A stretch of 64,000 bases of DNA from Isoetes taiwanensis. Lineage: Eukaryota > Streptophyta > Lycopodiopsida > Isoetales > Isoetaceae. The stretch lies in the NCBI GenBank assembly GCA_021234155.1, contig JAJEKV010000585.1, forward strand, positions 62,001 to 126,000, in the 5' to 3' direction. The notes under the pieces were generated by a model. It was not told where the DNA came from and did no database searches. It worked only from the letters and a program-made list of their open reading frames with translations. Numbering within the stretch: the stretch's first letter is position 1; every line of letters starts with the position of its first letter. Both the position numbers and the translations under genes were made by a program. Of this stretch, positions 41,031 through 52,649 are shown piece by piece.

Positions 41031-41976
41031 ATATACTCCTATAATTCCAAAGTATCACCCGTTAGGAGCTTACTCAACCTCATCTCGGGCTCGGCCTTAG
41101 GCCGAGGCCTCGCCTCGGTCATACACACCTACTACCAATTGCAAAGTATCACCCATTGGTAGCTTACTCACACCTATTACTAATTCCAAAGTATCGCCCA
41201 ATGGGAACTTACTCACACCTCCTATCCATTCTAAAGTTTCACCCATTAGAAGTTGACTCACACCTACTGTACTCAACATTCATTTGTCAATCTACAAGGA
41301 GCTTACTGTGACTTACCACCAATTCCAAAGTATCACCCCTGAAGAGTTGACTCACACCTACTAACAATTTGAAAGTATCACGCATGAGACGCTAACTCAT
41401 ACCTACTACAATTTCAATGTATCACCCGTGTAGAGCTTATATACACCTACTACCAATACCTATCAATTCCAAAGTATCATCCATTGGGAGCTATTCACAC
41501 CTACTATCAATTCCAAAGTTGCACCCATTAGAAGCAGACTCACACCTACTGATACCTACTACAATTTCAAAGTATCCTCCATTTAGGGCTTATACATATC
41601 TACTACCAACACTTCTCAATTCCAAAGTATCATACATTGTCAGCTTACTCACATTTGGTGTCAATTCCAAAGTGGAAACTTTCTATTCTTGGACTACGCT
41701 TGCACACCTAGTACCAATTCCAAAGCATCATACATGAGGAAAGCATCACCCATGTGGTCCAACATCCAATACTACCAATTCTAACCTTAGCATTTTGTAA
41801 CGTTTCAAAAAACTTTCTATTTTTAGACTGAAGGTCTTACCCATGAGACTTTCTATTTTTGGACTGAGATGCGTGCTCATGAGCATCTAAGCATGTAAAA
41901 TATTTTACCTTGCCTCTTTGCAATTTTTCAACAAACTTTCTATTTTTAGACTGATGTGTTTACCCATGTGCGTCTG

Positions 41977-42124
41977 GAACATTCTAGAACATTCTATTTT
42001 GAATGTTTGTAAAGTTTTCAAGAAGCTTTCTATTTTTAGACTGAGGTGCTTATCCATGAAAGAAAACTTTCTATATTTAGACTGAAGTGCTTACCCTGAG
42101 TATCTTGAACATTCCAGAACATTC
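41977..42124. promoter_or_regulatory. Heat-shock-element-like motifs, cluster 4
   Basis: GAACATTCTAGAACATTC at 41977-41994 and GAACATTCCAGAACATTC at 42107-42124, each four perfect units, one repeat period apart. Confidence 0.55.
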
Positions 42125-42334
42125 TATTTTGCCTCCTTGCAAAGCTTCAAAAAAACTTTCGATTTTTAGATTGAGTTGCTTACCCATGAGTATCTCGAAC
42201 ATTCCAAAACATTCGCTTTTGGCTTCTTGCAAAGTTTCAAAAAAAACTTTCTATTTTTAGATTGAGGTGCTTACCATGAACCTCTACACCATTCCAAAAC
42301 ATTCTAGAAGATTAGAAGATTTTAGAGCTATCTA

Positions 42335-42352
42335 GAACATTCTAGAACATTC
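42335..42352. promoter_or_regulatory. Heat-shock-element-like motif, cluster 5
   Basis: GAACATTCTAGAACATTC, four perfect units, just before the second SINE. Confidence 0.5.
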
Positions 42353-42380
42353 TTGATTAATTCTCAAATTATTTTAACAA

Positions 42381-42560
42381 ACTAATGCTTGGCCTAGTGT
42401 TAAATATTGGGGAAGGGGAGGGGCATGGACCGGTGTTTGAATCCCGCACTCAACTTGAAAGTTTTTGAAGCCCTTCATTAAGATGGAGGAAGACCACAGA
42501 GGGCGAGATCATACCATGTGGCCTCCACAATCGTTAGAAGGCGAATCAAGCTGTGCTCAC
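42381..42560 (+). repeat. tRNA-derived SINE copy 2
   Basis: ATGCTTGGCCTAGTGTTAA (A-box) and GTTTGAATCCC (B-box, 42434-42444), then a body like copy 1 (AAGCCCTTCATTAAGATGGAGGAAGACCA, CATGTGGCCTCC). Same place relative to the B repeat block as copy 1, so it was probably amplified with the array. Confidence 0.7.
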
Positions 42561-43215
42561 TCACTCAAAGACGTGGAAGAGGAATCGGTATGCTTCACGA
42601 GCATTTTGTAAAACTTGCCCCTTCACTTTGTCGTTGTTTATTGTACTTTTTAGTGCTTAATCCATGCATCAAGAGACTCCAATAACAAAATGTAGATATA
42701 AAAGATATATCAAAAGATAAAGTATTGATTCACGCAAATTGGTAAAATGTAATAAAGGTCTAATTCTTAGATTTATGGGGATTGGTGCTTGCTTGATCAA
42801 AGACCTCATGAGTGGCCTAACATTGACAATGCCCAGTTCAATTGAATGTCCTTGTAGCTTGAACAATTTTATAAGCTATGTAAAATCTTGGGCCCAACTC
42901 TCCGGTAGCCCTCATCAAAGTTCTCACTCAATAGTATTTTTTATATATGAATCGGTGCGGGCACCCCATACGATAAACCGATGCTTATCTTCTAAGGTGC
43001 TTGTTTATACCATCGCATCTTAAAAATGACATGACCTTTCTTGTATCTTAATTGTGGATGTTTTAAAAGGCAAAGGTCGAAGCAACATGTGATTACTTCA
43101 AATCATGGTTTTTCAAATCATGGTCCTTGGACTGGCTATGTCTAGATAATTTTAGAAGCACAAAATTACCACTAGCATTAGCATTATCTTCTTCTTGGTA
43201 GTCTTTTAATATTTG
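42561..43215. other. No assignable gene
   Basis: Short frames without family motifs, for example 42739-43023. Nothing further is supported. Confidence 0.5.
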
Positions 43216-43345
43216 ATTATTGTGTTTGTTGATGGGGCCTAGTCCCCAGGTTTTAGATGGGATGTTGCCCTTGCATATGCCGTCCCATAACCTGGTGGGT
43301 TCTCGTGGACGTAAAAATTCATCTTATCTTATCTTATTGTGATTC
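43216..43345 (+). mobile_element. LINE 3' end fragment
   Basis: GGGGCCTAGTCCCCAGG...GGTGGGTTCTCGTGGACGTAAAA followed by (TTATC)n-like CATCTTATCTTATCTTATTG. The ending matches the reverse complement of 43672-43700 and the 3' end at 52650. Confidence 0.6.
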
Positions 43346-43671
43346 CTTTGGGGCATTCCAGTAGCTGATTCTTAGCACATGTGACTTTATGCGAGCTAAT
43401 TCCAGCAAGGCTTTCTTGTTGTAAAAAGATGCAGATCATTCAAATTTAGCGTACAAGGGCTTAAGCCCTTTGGAAATTTAATATGCACATTATTCAAGTT
43501 CCAGTCTCCACAATCTATTTTCATAGTATTAATTTATAGGGGATGCTCTTGTTGTAAACACACAATTAGCAAGTTGCATGCACTTGTCACTTTGTATTAT
43601 TCTTTGTCACTTTGTCGCTAAAAACCTATTCTATTCTATTATTCTTTTATTAAAAAATAAGATAAGAGTGT

Positions 43672-43775
43672 TTTAACGTCCACGAGAACCCAACGAGTTA
43701 TGGGCAGAACGGAAAAAGAGGGCATGAGCCCCAATAGAACAGAGGGCCTAAGCCCAAACGATACAGGACATGGGG
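43672..43775 (-). mobile_element. LINE 3' end fragment, reverse orientation
   Basis: TTTTAACGTCCACGAGAACCCAACGAGTTATGGG on + is the reverse complement of the same 3' terminus, followed on - by an A/T-rich pentamer-like tail to the left (GATAAGAGTG, TATTCTATTATTC). Confidence 0.6.
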
Positions 43776-43789
43776 ACTAAAGGTCCCAA

Positions 43790-44320
43790 AGGTACCAAAT
43801 TTTTTACTTACACCCAAACACACATTAATATTAAAAGCATAAACCTTCTTACATACCCCCGTTGTTTGGGTGCATATTGACATGAGCTGTGTAAAGCTAT
43901 ACGGATAGTTATATTACATAATTTAATTAACTTTTGTGCCATGCTTGTTTAATGTTCATCCATCAAGTCAAGTGAACCACTCTCTCGAGCTTGCCATGTT
44001 CTTTCTTTATTAATTTGTCTGGATACCAGAGCATAGAAGCACCACATCCTGTAGGCAACTAATTACACCCAAACACTAATGAATAAACATTAATATTAAA
44101 AGCATAAACCTTCTTACATATCTCCCATTCTTTGGGTGCATATTGACACGAGGTGTGTAAAGCTATACGAATAGTTATATTACATAATTTAATTAACTTT
44201 TCTGCCATGCTTCAAGTCAAGTGAACCACTCCCTCGAGCTTGCCATGTTCGTTCTTTATTACTTTGTCTGGATACCAAAGCATAGCAGCACTGCATCCTG
44301 TAGACAACTCACTGCATGCA
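43790..44320. repeat. Tandem duplication of about 280 bp, plus a third partial copy
   Basis: Units begin ATTAATATTAAAAGCATAAACCTTCTTACAT (about 43829 and 44091) and include AGTTATATTACATAATTTAATTAACTTTT and GAACCACTC.CTCGAGCTTGCCATGTTC. A shorter relative lies at 44505-44625. Non-coding. Confidence 0.9.
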
Positions 44321-44639
44321 ATACAGGTCGCGAACCAAGCTGGCTAGGAAGAGTGGAAAGCAAGCAATGCCATGTGATCTAATGACCTAATCGGTTATGT
44401 AGATTGGGCGGGAGTGGTAAAAGATCTCTGCTTCCCAATTTGGATGTTGGATAATACACATTTCTTAGTGCAAATACCTATATCAACCTTTGGAATTAAA
44501 TGGATTAAAAAATTCTAAGACTGTATATGGACAATTAAATTACACAACTTATGTAACTTTCATGCCATACTTGCTTAGTGTTCATCCATCAAGTCTCCTG
44601 AACCATTCCCCCAAGCATGTGCTATATCAAATCCTTCCC

Positions 44640-44925
44640 TTCTCAAGACTGGTAGATATCGGTCGTTTGCCTTGCGGGAATAAATCTTTGAAGACTGATC
44701 AAACTCGATCATCTGTCTTAAAGATATCCATCTCCTCTCAAAACTGACCTAACTCGATCGTCTGTTTTGGAGGCTAAAAGACTTCTCCTAAAGTTGATCA
44801 CCTGATCATCGGCTTTGAAAGACCTGCTACCTCTTATCTAAGGCTGATAATATTACCATCGACCTTAAGGGAACTTCTACATTTCTCTTATCTAAGGCTG
44901 ATAACTTACCATCTACAAGAGACAT
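44640..44925. repeat. Degenerate repeats around GATCAAACTCGATC
   Basis: GACTGATCAAACTCGATCATCTGTC, GACCTAACTCGATCGTCTGTTTTGG, GTTGATCACCTGATCATCGGC, and twice TCTTATCTAAGGCTGATAA. Roughly 60-bp spacing. No gene. Confidence 0.6.
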
Positions 44926-45892
44926 CTCCAAAAATATACTTAGGATCTGGCTATTGCGTTGCAGTCACAATAACCTCCTAGTATCTTTCCTTAAAGGAAA
45001 CCATTTGAAAACACCTTCAATCAAACACCTAGAGTCCTATTTATGTTATAAATCGCAAAACACCTAAAACCCTAGGTTGCGCCAGGCATCTATAAAAATA
45101 AGGTGGTTTCTCCAAACTAAATTCGCAAACTTCAATGAACAACGTTAGACTAGCAAACTCATGCAGTATTATGGCTCCTCTTGTCTACTAATGCCATTAT
45201 CTGCATAAAAATTGTTGAGTTAAATCATCACCTAGCATAAGTTCATCACAAAGACCAATTAAATGTCCACCTCTAGCATAGTTTCAAAGCGTTACAATTT
45301 TACTGTCAATAATTCAGGGTAGCCTTGTGGCGTGACGTTAAAATCTAAACCTAAGAATATTCAAGCAACAACCAAACCAAAGGTCATAATTTCAAGACAC
45401 TTGGCTAAACACGTCTTTAGATTGATTTTCTTTCAATGAGGTCTTGAGCGATGGAACCATTGCAATTAAATGATGTCCGAAACCTGGGCTTTTCTGCAAC
45501 TACAAATTTAGGGCATCGAATAGCAAGCTAGGGTTTCGGCTGGACTGTATGGCTAGGTTTTAGGCGGATTCCACAGCTCTGTGGCATCGAAGGTTCAACC
45601 GCTTCTGATTGACAGATAGCTTCAGGGCGAAATCCAAAGTATAATTGAGAATGGCGACTAGATTCATTTGGCAGCTTGCTTTTGCATTTCCAGAAGTTTC
45701 AGTTCTGGCTCTTCTTGGTCGAACATGGTATTCAAGCTCCACTTTTTATAACAGAAGGTAGGAGTTCAGAGTATACACTAATTCTTCTGTAATCTTCTAG
45801 ATTTAATCTTAAACGTATGTTATCTAACAGATTTATCACCAGGCCTTGTTAACAGATTCCCATAGGTTCGATCTGGACTCTTGATACCTATT

Positions 45893-46010
45893 CTTCCTTT
45901 AAATATAGTCATTATGAGCATAAGGCCATAGACCAAAACTGGCGAACCTGATTCCTTTTAAATATAGTCATTATGAGCATAAGGCCATAGACCAAAACTG
46001 GCGAACCTGA
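45893..46010. repeat. 59-bp tandem duplication
   Basis: TTAAATATAGTCATTATGAG...GGCGAACCTGATT is repeated with a period of 59 bp and almost no divergence, so it is recent. Confidence 0.95.
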
Positions 46011-46164
46011 TGTATGAGACATCATGTGTAAGAGTAGCCAACGATACAGAATTTGGGAATTTGGTACAGTTTATGTGCTTTGATATCTAAGGTATAAGTC
46101 ATCTACAATAAACTTCATGTTAGTTTTACCACTAATACAATATCATAATCGGTGGTGTATTCCT

Positions 46165-46335
46165 CTGATGCCACATGGCATCAACCAATATCATGGAATA
46201 AGAAATTGGATTCAAGAATTCTGGATTCCACATGGCATCAACTAATATCACAGAATAACAATTGGGTTCAAGTATTCGTTTCCTGCCACATGGCATCAGC
46301 CAATATCACGGAATAACAATTGAATTCAAGGACTT
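46165..46335. repeat. Three ~58-bp units with TGCCACATGGCA palindrome
   Basis: CCACATGGCATCA occurs at 46171, 46228 and 46286, each followed by ACCAATATCA.GGAATAA.AATTG.ATTCAAG. Confidence 0.92.
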
Positions 46336-46524
46336 TGGATTACTGGTCCAACCGGTGGACACGATTAAGATATTGCATTCAAGAAACCGGTGGTCACGAT
46401 CAAGAAGCTTGCTTGAGCTTAAACTCCGGCAATGAAAACTACAGGATTAAGGTTCTAAGGTGCGTGCTTCAATAATTGAGAGACCCAGATATCAAAAGTT
46501 TATATCTATATTAGCAGGTGCTTT

Positions 46525-46650
46525 GTTCTCTATATTCTCCGTGGACTTTAAAAGCCCTTCTATTCTATTCTATTCTATTCTACTCTATTCTATTCTATTC
46601 TATTCTATTCTATTCTAATCTATTCTATTCTATTCTATTCTATTCTATCC
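46525..46650 (+). mobile_element. LINE 3' end with (TTCTA)n tail
   Basis: CTCCGTGGACTTTAAAAGCCC resembles the GTGGACGTTAAAA terminus. It runs straight into about 17 TTCTA units with two interruptions (46558-46650). Confidence 0.55.
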
Positions 46651-47985
46651 TGTATTCACCAATAGATACCATAACGAAGTCACAATATGTCTATCAAAAG
46701 ATAACAACTTGTCTTGTTAAAAGAAATAATAAAGGAAGAGAAATAACACTTAATCAAGATAGATATATAATGTGTCAGGAAGATACAAGTATCGAAGGAA
46801 TGACAACTAGAGGAAAATTCCAACAATCTATGCGAGAATAGCTACATCCACTTAAAGACCAGTTGAACAAAGACCTGAAATAAGCACTCTTAAATTGTTT
46901 GGAGAAAGCCAAGAAAGAAGGAGGCAACTTGATGCGAAGACGCAACTTGATGCGAAGATGCGGGAAGCGAAATACCAACTTACTAGAAGATGTCTTATGC
47001 CCTCTGATCTTAAGCACTTCCCTTCTTTTAGAGCCATTAATCCGATGGTATCTAAAAGCCCCCTCATGTTGATTCCTTTTGATTTTGAGCCCCTATTTAT
47101 TTAGGTTGCTAGCCCCATTGGTTTGTCCAAATATGCCCCATTTTCCTTATGGGACAATAATAATTCAATAGTCATAGTTACCTTTTTGTTGTCTTCTTAT
47201 CTCCCACAGAATTCTCTCCAGTTTATCTTGTCCTTGACCACATATACATTATTACCTCGTGCCTCTTCCTAGGGTTCTTATTTTTGTAATTTTTTTTATT
47301 ATTTGTCAATATTTGAATTGTTGATTTATCTTCTACTTTATATAAACCTAATGCACGTCTTTACCAATTGTACAAAACTTTGGAGGCAATAAGAATGAAA
47401 GGATATCATAATGTGGCTAGAATACATTTGTATATTTCATATCAACCATGTGGCACAAACAAATACAACTTTACCATGCAATTATAAGTATCATGAAATT
47501 GGTTTCGTGATTTAGGAATTAATTTAATTTGTTTTTTATCATCTCTGCATGCTAAGAGGTCTATGGGGACTCAATACAAAAAGAACACAATAGTCTTATC
47601 ATTATGCTGGATTTAAAATACCCACTTGCGAAGGGTTTGTAAGCAGAAATTTTTTAGAATTGAATTGAATTGAATGGCTTTTATTATCCACATAGGCCTA
47701 TGTGATCCAATAAATGAATGCAGCAGACTTATTACTATCCAGGTTAGAAAACCCACTGCCCGAAGGGTTTTCGAGGGAAAAACTATGGCAGTAATAAGAA
47801 TGCTGACAAACTATACAAATATACATCATGAAATACACATGTCAGGTGAATGTTTCAGGACCATTCCTCTCACGATGTTGCTAATGGTACCCTTGATGCT
47901 GATGTTGCTGATGTTGCTGCTACTGCTGCCGCTGCCGCCTCTATTGCTCCAGCCTCCTTAGTTCGCACTGCTCATACCTCAAATG
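46651..47985. other. No assignable gene
   Basis: AT-rich. Frames at 46775-47104 and 47674-47961 lack motifs; the latter ends in a CTG-type run (GATGTTGCTGATGTTGCTGC). Confidence 0.5.
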
Positions 47986-47989
47986 TATC

Positions 47990-49270
47990 TTCCTAGGAAA
48001 CGTGCCTTCGGTTGGTGTCTTGGAATTGTCGAGGTTTTCCCTGGCGTAAAGGTGATGGCTTGAATCCCATTGCAAAAGATATGGATATCCTTCTGCTCAT
48101 GGAAACGTGGGAGCATTCAGCCAAACGGCTACCTCATTTTACAGGCTATCAATTTTTTTCATTATTTAATGAATGTCATGGGCAATGAGGTTGCGGTGGA
48201 GTTGCTTGCTATTTCAAGGATGCCCTTGCTCCATATATCACGCTTCATAAAGCTGATAGATATAATCGTTACATGTGGATCAAACTTCATTGCCACAATA
48301 GTAGTACCATTTTTGTTGCTGCCTGTTACTTTCCACCTACATCATCACCTTTTTATGATGAATATGATGTCGCTCGCAGTGATTCCTATGGTGATCTTTA
48401 TGATGACATTGCTCAATTCAAACAGTTGGGGCATGTTATTCTTCTTGGTGATTTCAATGCTCGCACTGCTGAAATGCAAGCTGCTCAACTCATATTTGAG
48501 GATGTTCGTGACCCTTTATAGATGTCTGCTAATGATACAGTCTTTCCATGTTCATCGTCTGATGCTAACAAACCCGTCTCAACATTTGGAAGGGAGCTCA
48601 TCCAGTTGTGTGAAGTCTTTGAGATGGTACTTTGTAATGGCTTAGAGCAATGGCCACACTCTAAAGGTATTACATGCATGTGATAGGCGGGTGGTGGTGG
48701 TACTAGTATTGTTGATTATGTCATTTCCCAAGTGCAAGCCTTGGATCCCATTTCAGATTTCCGAATTGGCACAAGGCATAGAGATGAGGAGATAAAATCT
48801 GATCACTATCCACTTTTGTCATTAAAGTGGCAGCTTCCACCTCTTCAACCCATTGCTATCCCGGCTCAGCCCTCGCATTATTCGCTTGACTTATTCTAGA
48901 TCTTTTTGAATATGAGCGGACATTAGCTCCTGGCGGCTGCGTGTATTTTGGATTACCCAACTCTTCAAGAGCGTAATGCAGCATTTGCTGATGCTTTGCT
49001 TACTTCTGCTGTCTCTTGCGTTGGCACACGCACTTCTGGTGTTGCTCATGCTGGTAAGAAATCCTTTCCTAGAAATGCCTGGTTTGATGAAGACTGCAAG
49101 TAGCTCAAAAACAATTCGCGAGCGATAGTTGAGCGGATCACGCGACATAATGCCATTCAGAATTATAAGTCTATTTTGAAACGCAAGAAGGCACGCTTTG
49201 TTGCTGAGCATCAGAAGCACATGTTTGAATTACTGCTTAATAGAAACAAACGTTGCTCAAGTTGAAATGA
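47990..49270 (+). pseudogene. LINE ORF2 fragment: APE endonuclease and start of the linker
   Basis: Begins RLVSWNCRGFPWRKGDG (about 48010-48060), the N-terminus of L1-type endonucleases. Then METWEHSAKRLPHFTGYQFF, HKADRYNRYMWIKLHC, FVAACYFPPTSSPFYDEYDV and the catalytic LLGDFNART (about 48446-48472). Further on come SIVDYVISQVQALDPISDFR and SDHYPLLSLKW (48798-48830), then NAWFDEDC (49072-49100) and KARFVAEHQKHMFELLLNRN. The RT core is absent. Several frame changes. Confidence 0.88.
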
Positions 49271-50530
49271 TTTTGCACATCAGGTTTAAATAGTAGTGTA
49301 TAAATCATCAGAGACATTCCACGAAGCAGTCATGAACCTAAGAGCCAAATCCACATTGTAGAAAAGAAAGGCAAAACATACCAGCCCAGAAGCAAGCTTC
49401 AACAACCTGCTGCACTCCAAAAGAAACATTTTGAGTTTGTCACCTTTATGTAGCAAAGCTTAAGGTGGAAATTTCGTTAAGCAGGAAGCCCTCGACCCTA
49501 ACCTCATATATGAGTGCTTGTTCATTGACCTTGGTGCTTCTTCAAAAAAGCTTATCACAACCTCAAACCCCCCCAGAACTTTTACCCTGAAACAAACCGG
49601 GATGGAAATGCTATATCGTAGAGCATCTCAACCTTGAGACAAACTAAAATGAAAATGCAGGGTTGCATGTGATGTCTGAATATGTTTACTTCTAGAAAGG
49701 AGCATTCAAGAATGAGCACAAGTCACTCATTAGCACAGCCCCGCAAAGCTGGCAATGCAATGCGTCGTCATGTTTTGGAAATCACGGAGGTTGCAAATCC
49801 GGCAGACTTTGATCAGTAGATAATTCGTTAAAAGCGACTATGATGGGCATCCCCGACTCTGGAGTGCTCACGCTTTTCACAAAGGTTCTTTTTCTCAATT
49901 TTTTTCCTCTTATTTAGCTTTAGTCATTTTTGAGGTTCATGCGGTACGTCAGTGTTCTGGAGGATATTCTTCATAGATAGCACAAATGCAGAATCTGGAT
50001 AAAGTTTCAGGCCGCTTATTTGGATTGTGTATAACCAAAGAAAATGACGATAGCGTTTGTGCACCAAGCTTCCTTGGATGATCATGAAAACATCTGCATT
50101 TCTTTCTACAATTGGTGGTCTCTTTCCTGTGTCTAGTTCGTGTTTGTCAAAATGACACATATGCGTCTCTTGTGGCAGTTCTCTCCAAGGAGGAGTGTAT
50201 CATACATCCAATGTACAAATTATATTAGTTCAGGAAGTGCTTCTGGTATTAGCATCTAGGTTTTTGAGATTAGAGATGCTATATTTGGTTAGCCCTCGAT
50301 AAAATCAAGAAAGAAAACTTTGTTTTTTGTCACCCATTTGTCAAAATATCCTTAAAAAATGGCAAAATGTAAATATCGAGCAAAGAATAGGTGTCTTTAT
50401 CCAAGAGTGACTTGGTCCTAGTCATGGGGTAAGCTGACCCTATGTTTGACCATATTTGGCTAGCTCATAATGTGCAAAAGCCCCATTATTATTTACACTT
50501 GGAATTTAATAACTACATTGGTAGAATCTG
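49271..50530. other. No assignable gene
   Basis: A 78-codon minus frame (50160-49924) and short others lack motifs. AT-rich non-coding DNA. Confidence 0.5.
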
Positions 50531-50534
50531 TTAG

Positions 50535-51040
50535 AACTCCAACCAACACATAACAACCAACACATAACAACCATTGACATTAACAACCAACACATAACAA
50601 CCATTGACATTTAAATTAAAATCCCCCTTAAACCCCCTTTGGTTTGGGTGCATATTCACACGGGGGGTAACTCCGGGCAACGAGAGCTGTTGGATAGGCA
50701 TATTCACCACTTATTCCTTAATCTATACCGTACGTAAAGTTTCTCGTTTGTGGGGTATGCAAGTACAAAATTTGCTATATCAGATAACAAGATTCGCAAA
50801 ATACTATAAGATTTCGTTTTAATACTATATGCCGCTGATTTCGTGACGCAAAAATACAATTATGAGGGCTCTCGCCCCTCTACGCCACCCCTCGCGGTGA
50901 ATATACACCCAAACCAAAGGGGGTTTAAGGGGGATTTTAATTTAAATGTGTTGGATCCAATGGTTGTCTTAATTAATGTCAATGGTTGTTATGTGTTGGT
51001 TGTTAATGTCAATGGTTGTTATGTGTTGGTTGTTATGTGT
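50535..51040. mobile_element. Foldback/MITE element with ~130-bp inverted arms
   Basis: The left arm, 50538-50672 (ACATAACAACCAACACATAA ... AAATCCCCCTTAAACCCCCTTTGG), is the reverse complement of 50900-51040 (CCAAACCAAAGGGGGTTTAAGGGGGATTT ... ACAACC in reverse). Both arms contain a direct repeat of ACAACCATTGACATTAACAACCAACACATA. The centre (50700-50880) is unique and non-coding. Confidence 0.9.
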
Positions 51041-51780
51041 TGGGGATTTAATTTTATATGTTGGATGCTAATGGTTTGTGTTGCACAAAAAAATTTTGAA
51101 CCCTTCGGGGCCTTAGGGACTACCCTCCCCCTCAAGTGACAAAAAATTTTAGAATTCAAAAGTAAAAAAAACTAGAATTCATTTGAGGCTTTCATCACCG
51201 TAGCTTTTTGAATTTGATGACAATAAAATAAATAGAACATAAGTAAAAGTTACCATAAAGATAGAGCAGATTGATCCCATTATTCGAAAGTCATAAAGTT
51301 TGCAACACAAAGAAAAAACCCCCGCTATTATGCTACATATTGTTACTTCGCTACAACTATTTCTCTTTGACAATGACACCATTGTTTATCAATCCATATG
51401 ATTTTGATGCTCCATCTCTAGCTTAAAGGTAATGCATGATTCACCTTACGGTTCGGTTAAAGTTCCAAACCTACAATATAAATGCATTCTTGTGGCCACC
51501 GCTTGACCGGACCAAGGCGACATGGAAAAGGGTGTGGAATAATCCACTGTTGTGTGCATAAGAATCCGTTTGTTGATTGAAGCTAAAGGTCGGCCGCTAT
51601 GAACAATCCGGCAGCCGTGAATATCCAAGAGTTGGAAGCAAACAGAGGGCCTAAACTTGAATCTGAAAGAAATCTTAGGAAGGAAACAAAATGGGGTTTT
51701 GCAAAGACTACATTGTAGAATCGTGAAACCAATACCTTGTAAAAAAAAAAAAAAAACATTATGCACGCGGAAGAAACATT
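51041..51780. other. No assignable gene
   Basis: Short frames only. An A run occurs at about 51741-51757. Confidence 0.5.
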
Positions 51781-51867
51781 AAAAACAAATACCTTTTGTA
51801 AGTGTGAGCAAAAATCCATCTCGTGGTAGTAAAATCCACTCCCGCAATAAGAATCCAAGAGGGCAAG

Positions 51868-51985
51868 TACACACATGCACACACATGCACATGCACATGC
51901 ACTTGCACTTGCACATGCACAGTACACATGCACATGCACATGCACACATGCACATGCATGTGCACATGCACATGCATACACTTGC
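51868..51985. repeat. (ACATGC)n microsatellite
   Basis: CACATGCACATGCACATGCA with interruptions. It is self-complementary in places (TGCACATGCA / TGCATGTGCA), so open frames read through it on both strands. These are not genes. Confidence 0.97.
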
Positions 51986-52079
51986 GCAGTGTTCATGCAC
52001 AAACACATGCAGAGGAAGACAACAACCCTCGGATTGTTCCAACCAACGAAAATCAACGGCCCATAAAGGGTGCACTCTA

Positions 52080-52600
52080 GAAATACTATTTAGTACACAT
52101 CAACGAATACAACAACGAAATCATAGAAAAACCATGTGAAAAAACGTATAAAAATCTAAAAGTAACCCCCTGTTATTGTGCTACATATTAAAAACTCTAT
52201 ATACAAATTGTGATAAAAGAAAACCAAAGAACTTTTGTACCATACTTAATGCGAACAATGATCGGTGCATTTGATCACAATAGTCGACAAATATAGTTAT
52301 GGTAGTTCTAGAAGTAAAAGTTAAATCGATCCTGTGCAGGTGAAAATACTTGAAAGCCCGATTCAAGAGCGCCGCTTGAAATGCTCTACATCCTCCCATG
52401 TGGCAATGATATCACACAACCACGTACTTCTATACTATATAGGAGAATCTGCTCAAGCAACACCAGAAACAAATGTGCCAGTGGGAGCAGTCAAAGCTAC
52501 GAATTACGGCAATTATTTTGCATAACATGTAGCCATAGAATCTACACCAAGTGCTTCACTATTTGACAATGATATTTGAAGAAGATCTATGGTACCATGA
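52080..52600. other. No assignable gene
   Basis: Short frames on both strands without motifs. Confidence 0.5.
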
Positions 52601-52648
52601 ATGAAGGAAGGAAGGAAGGAGGGAGGGAGGGAGGGAGGGAGGGAGGAT
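52601..52648. repeat. (GGAA)n/(GGGA)n microsatellite
   Basis: GGAAGGAAGGAAGGAGGGAGGGAGGGA next to the LINE 3' end at about 52655. It is probably the tail of that LINE read from the other strand. Confidence 0.95.
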
Positions 52649-52649
52649 G

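Larger units (their letters stand above)
38390..42360. repeat. Higher-order tandem array of two repeat types
   Basis: Type A (38400-38950, 39350-39430, 39940-40030, 41035-41760): units of about 45-60 bp, CCAATTCCAAAGTATCACCCATTGGGAGCTTACTCACACCTACTA. Type B (38950-39340, 40030-40800, 41780-42360): about 90-110 bp, CTTTCTATTTTTAGACTGAGGTGCTTACCCATGAGCATCTGGAACATTCTAGAACATTCTATTTTG. The A block, the B block, then a SINE repeat as a larger unit of about 1.3-2 kb, seen once complete (about 39940-41030) and once more (41035-42560). GC-rich TTGGCCTCAGCCTTCAGCCG-type words (38330, 38430, 41090) mark the start of A blocks. No protein-coding sequence belongs to it. Confidence 0.85.

Noticed and set aside
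40841-42560. tRNA genes
   Set aside because: A and B boxes are present, but no cloverleaf or acceptor stem can be drawn; better explained as SINEs.
42739-43023. 94-codon frame as a small gene
   Set aside because: No motif, no promoter, and its composition matches its AT-rich surroundings.
47880-47960. Leu-rich end (MLLMLLLLLPLPPLLL) as a signal peptide
   Set aside because: It comes from a GATGTTGCTGCTACTGCTGC-type repeat just upstream of the LINE start.
48070-48645. 191-codon plus frame, apparently membrane-like
   Set aside because: It is the wrong frame of the LINE endonuclease; the motif-bearing frame is the neighbouring one (GDFNART).
51583-52080. Cys/His/Ala-rich frames up to 157 codons on both strands
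   Set aside because: They read through the (ACATGC)n microsatellite; no splice or family signal.
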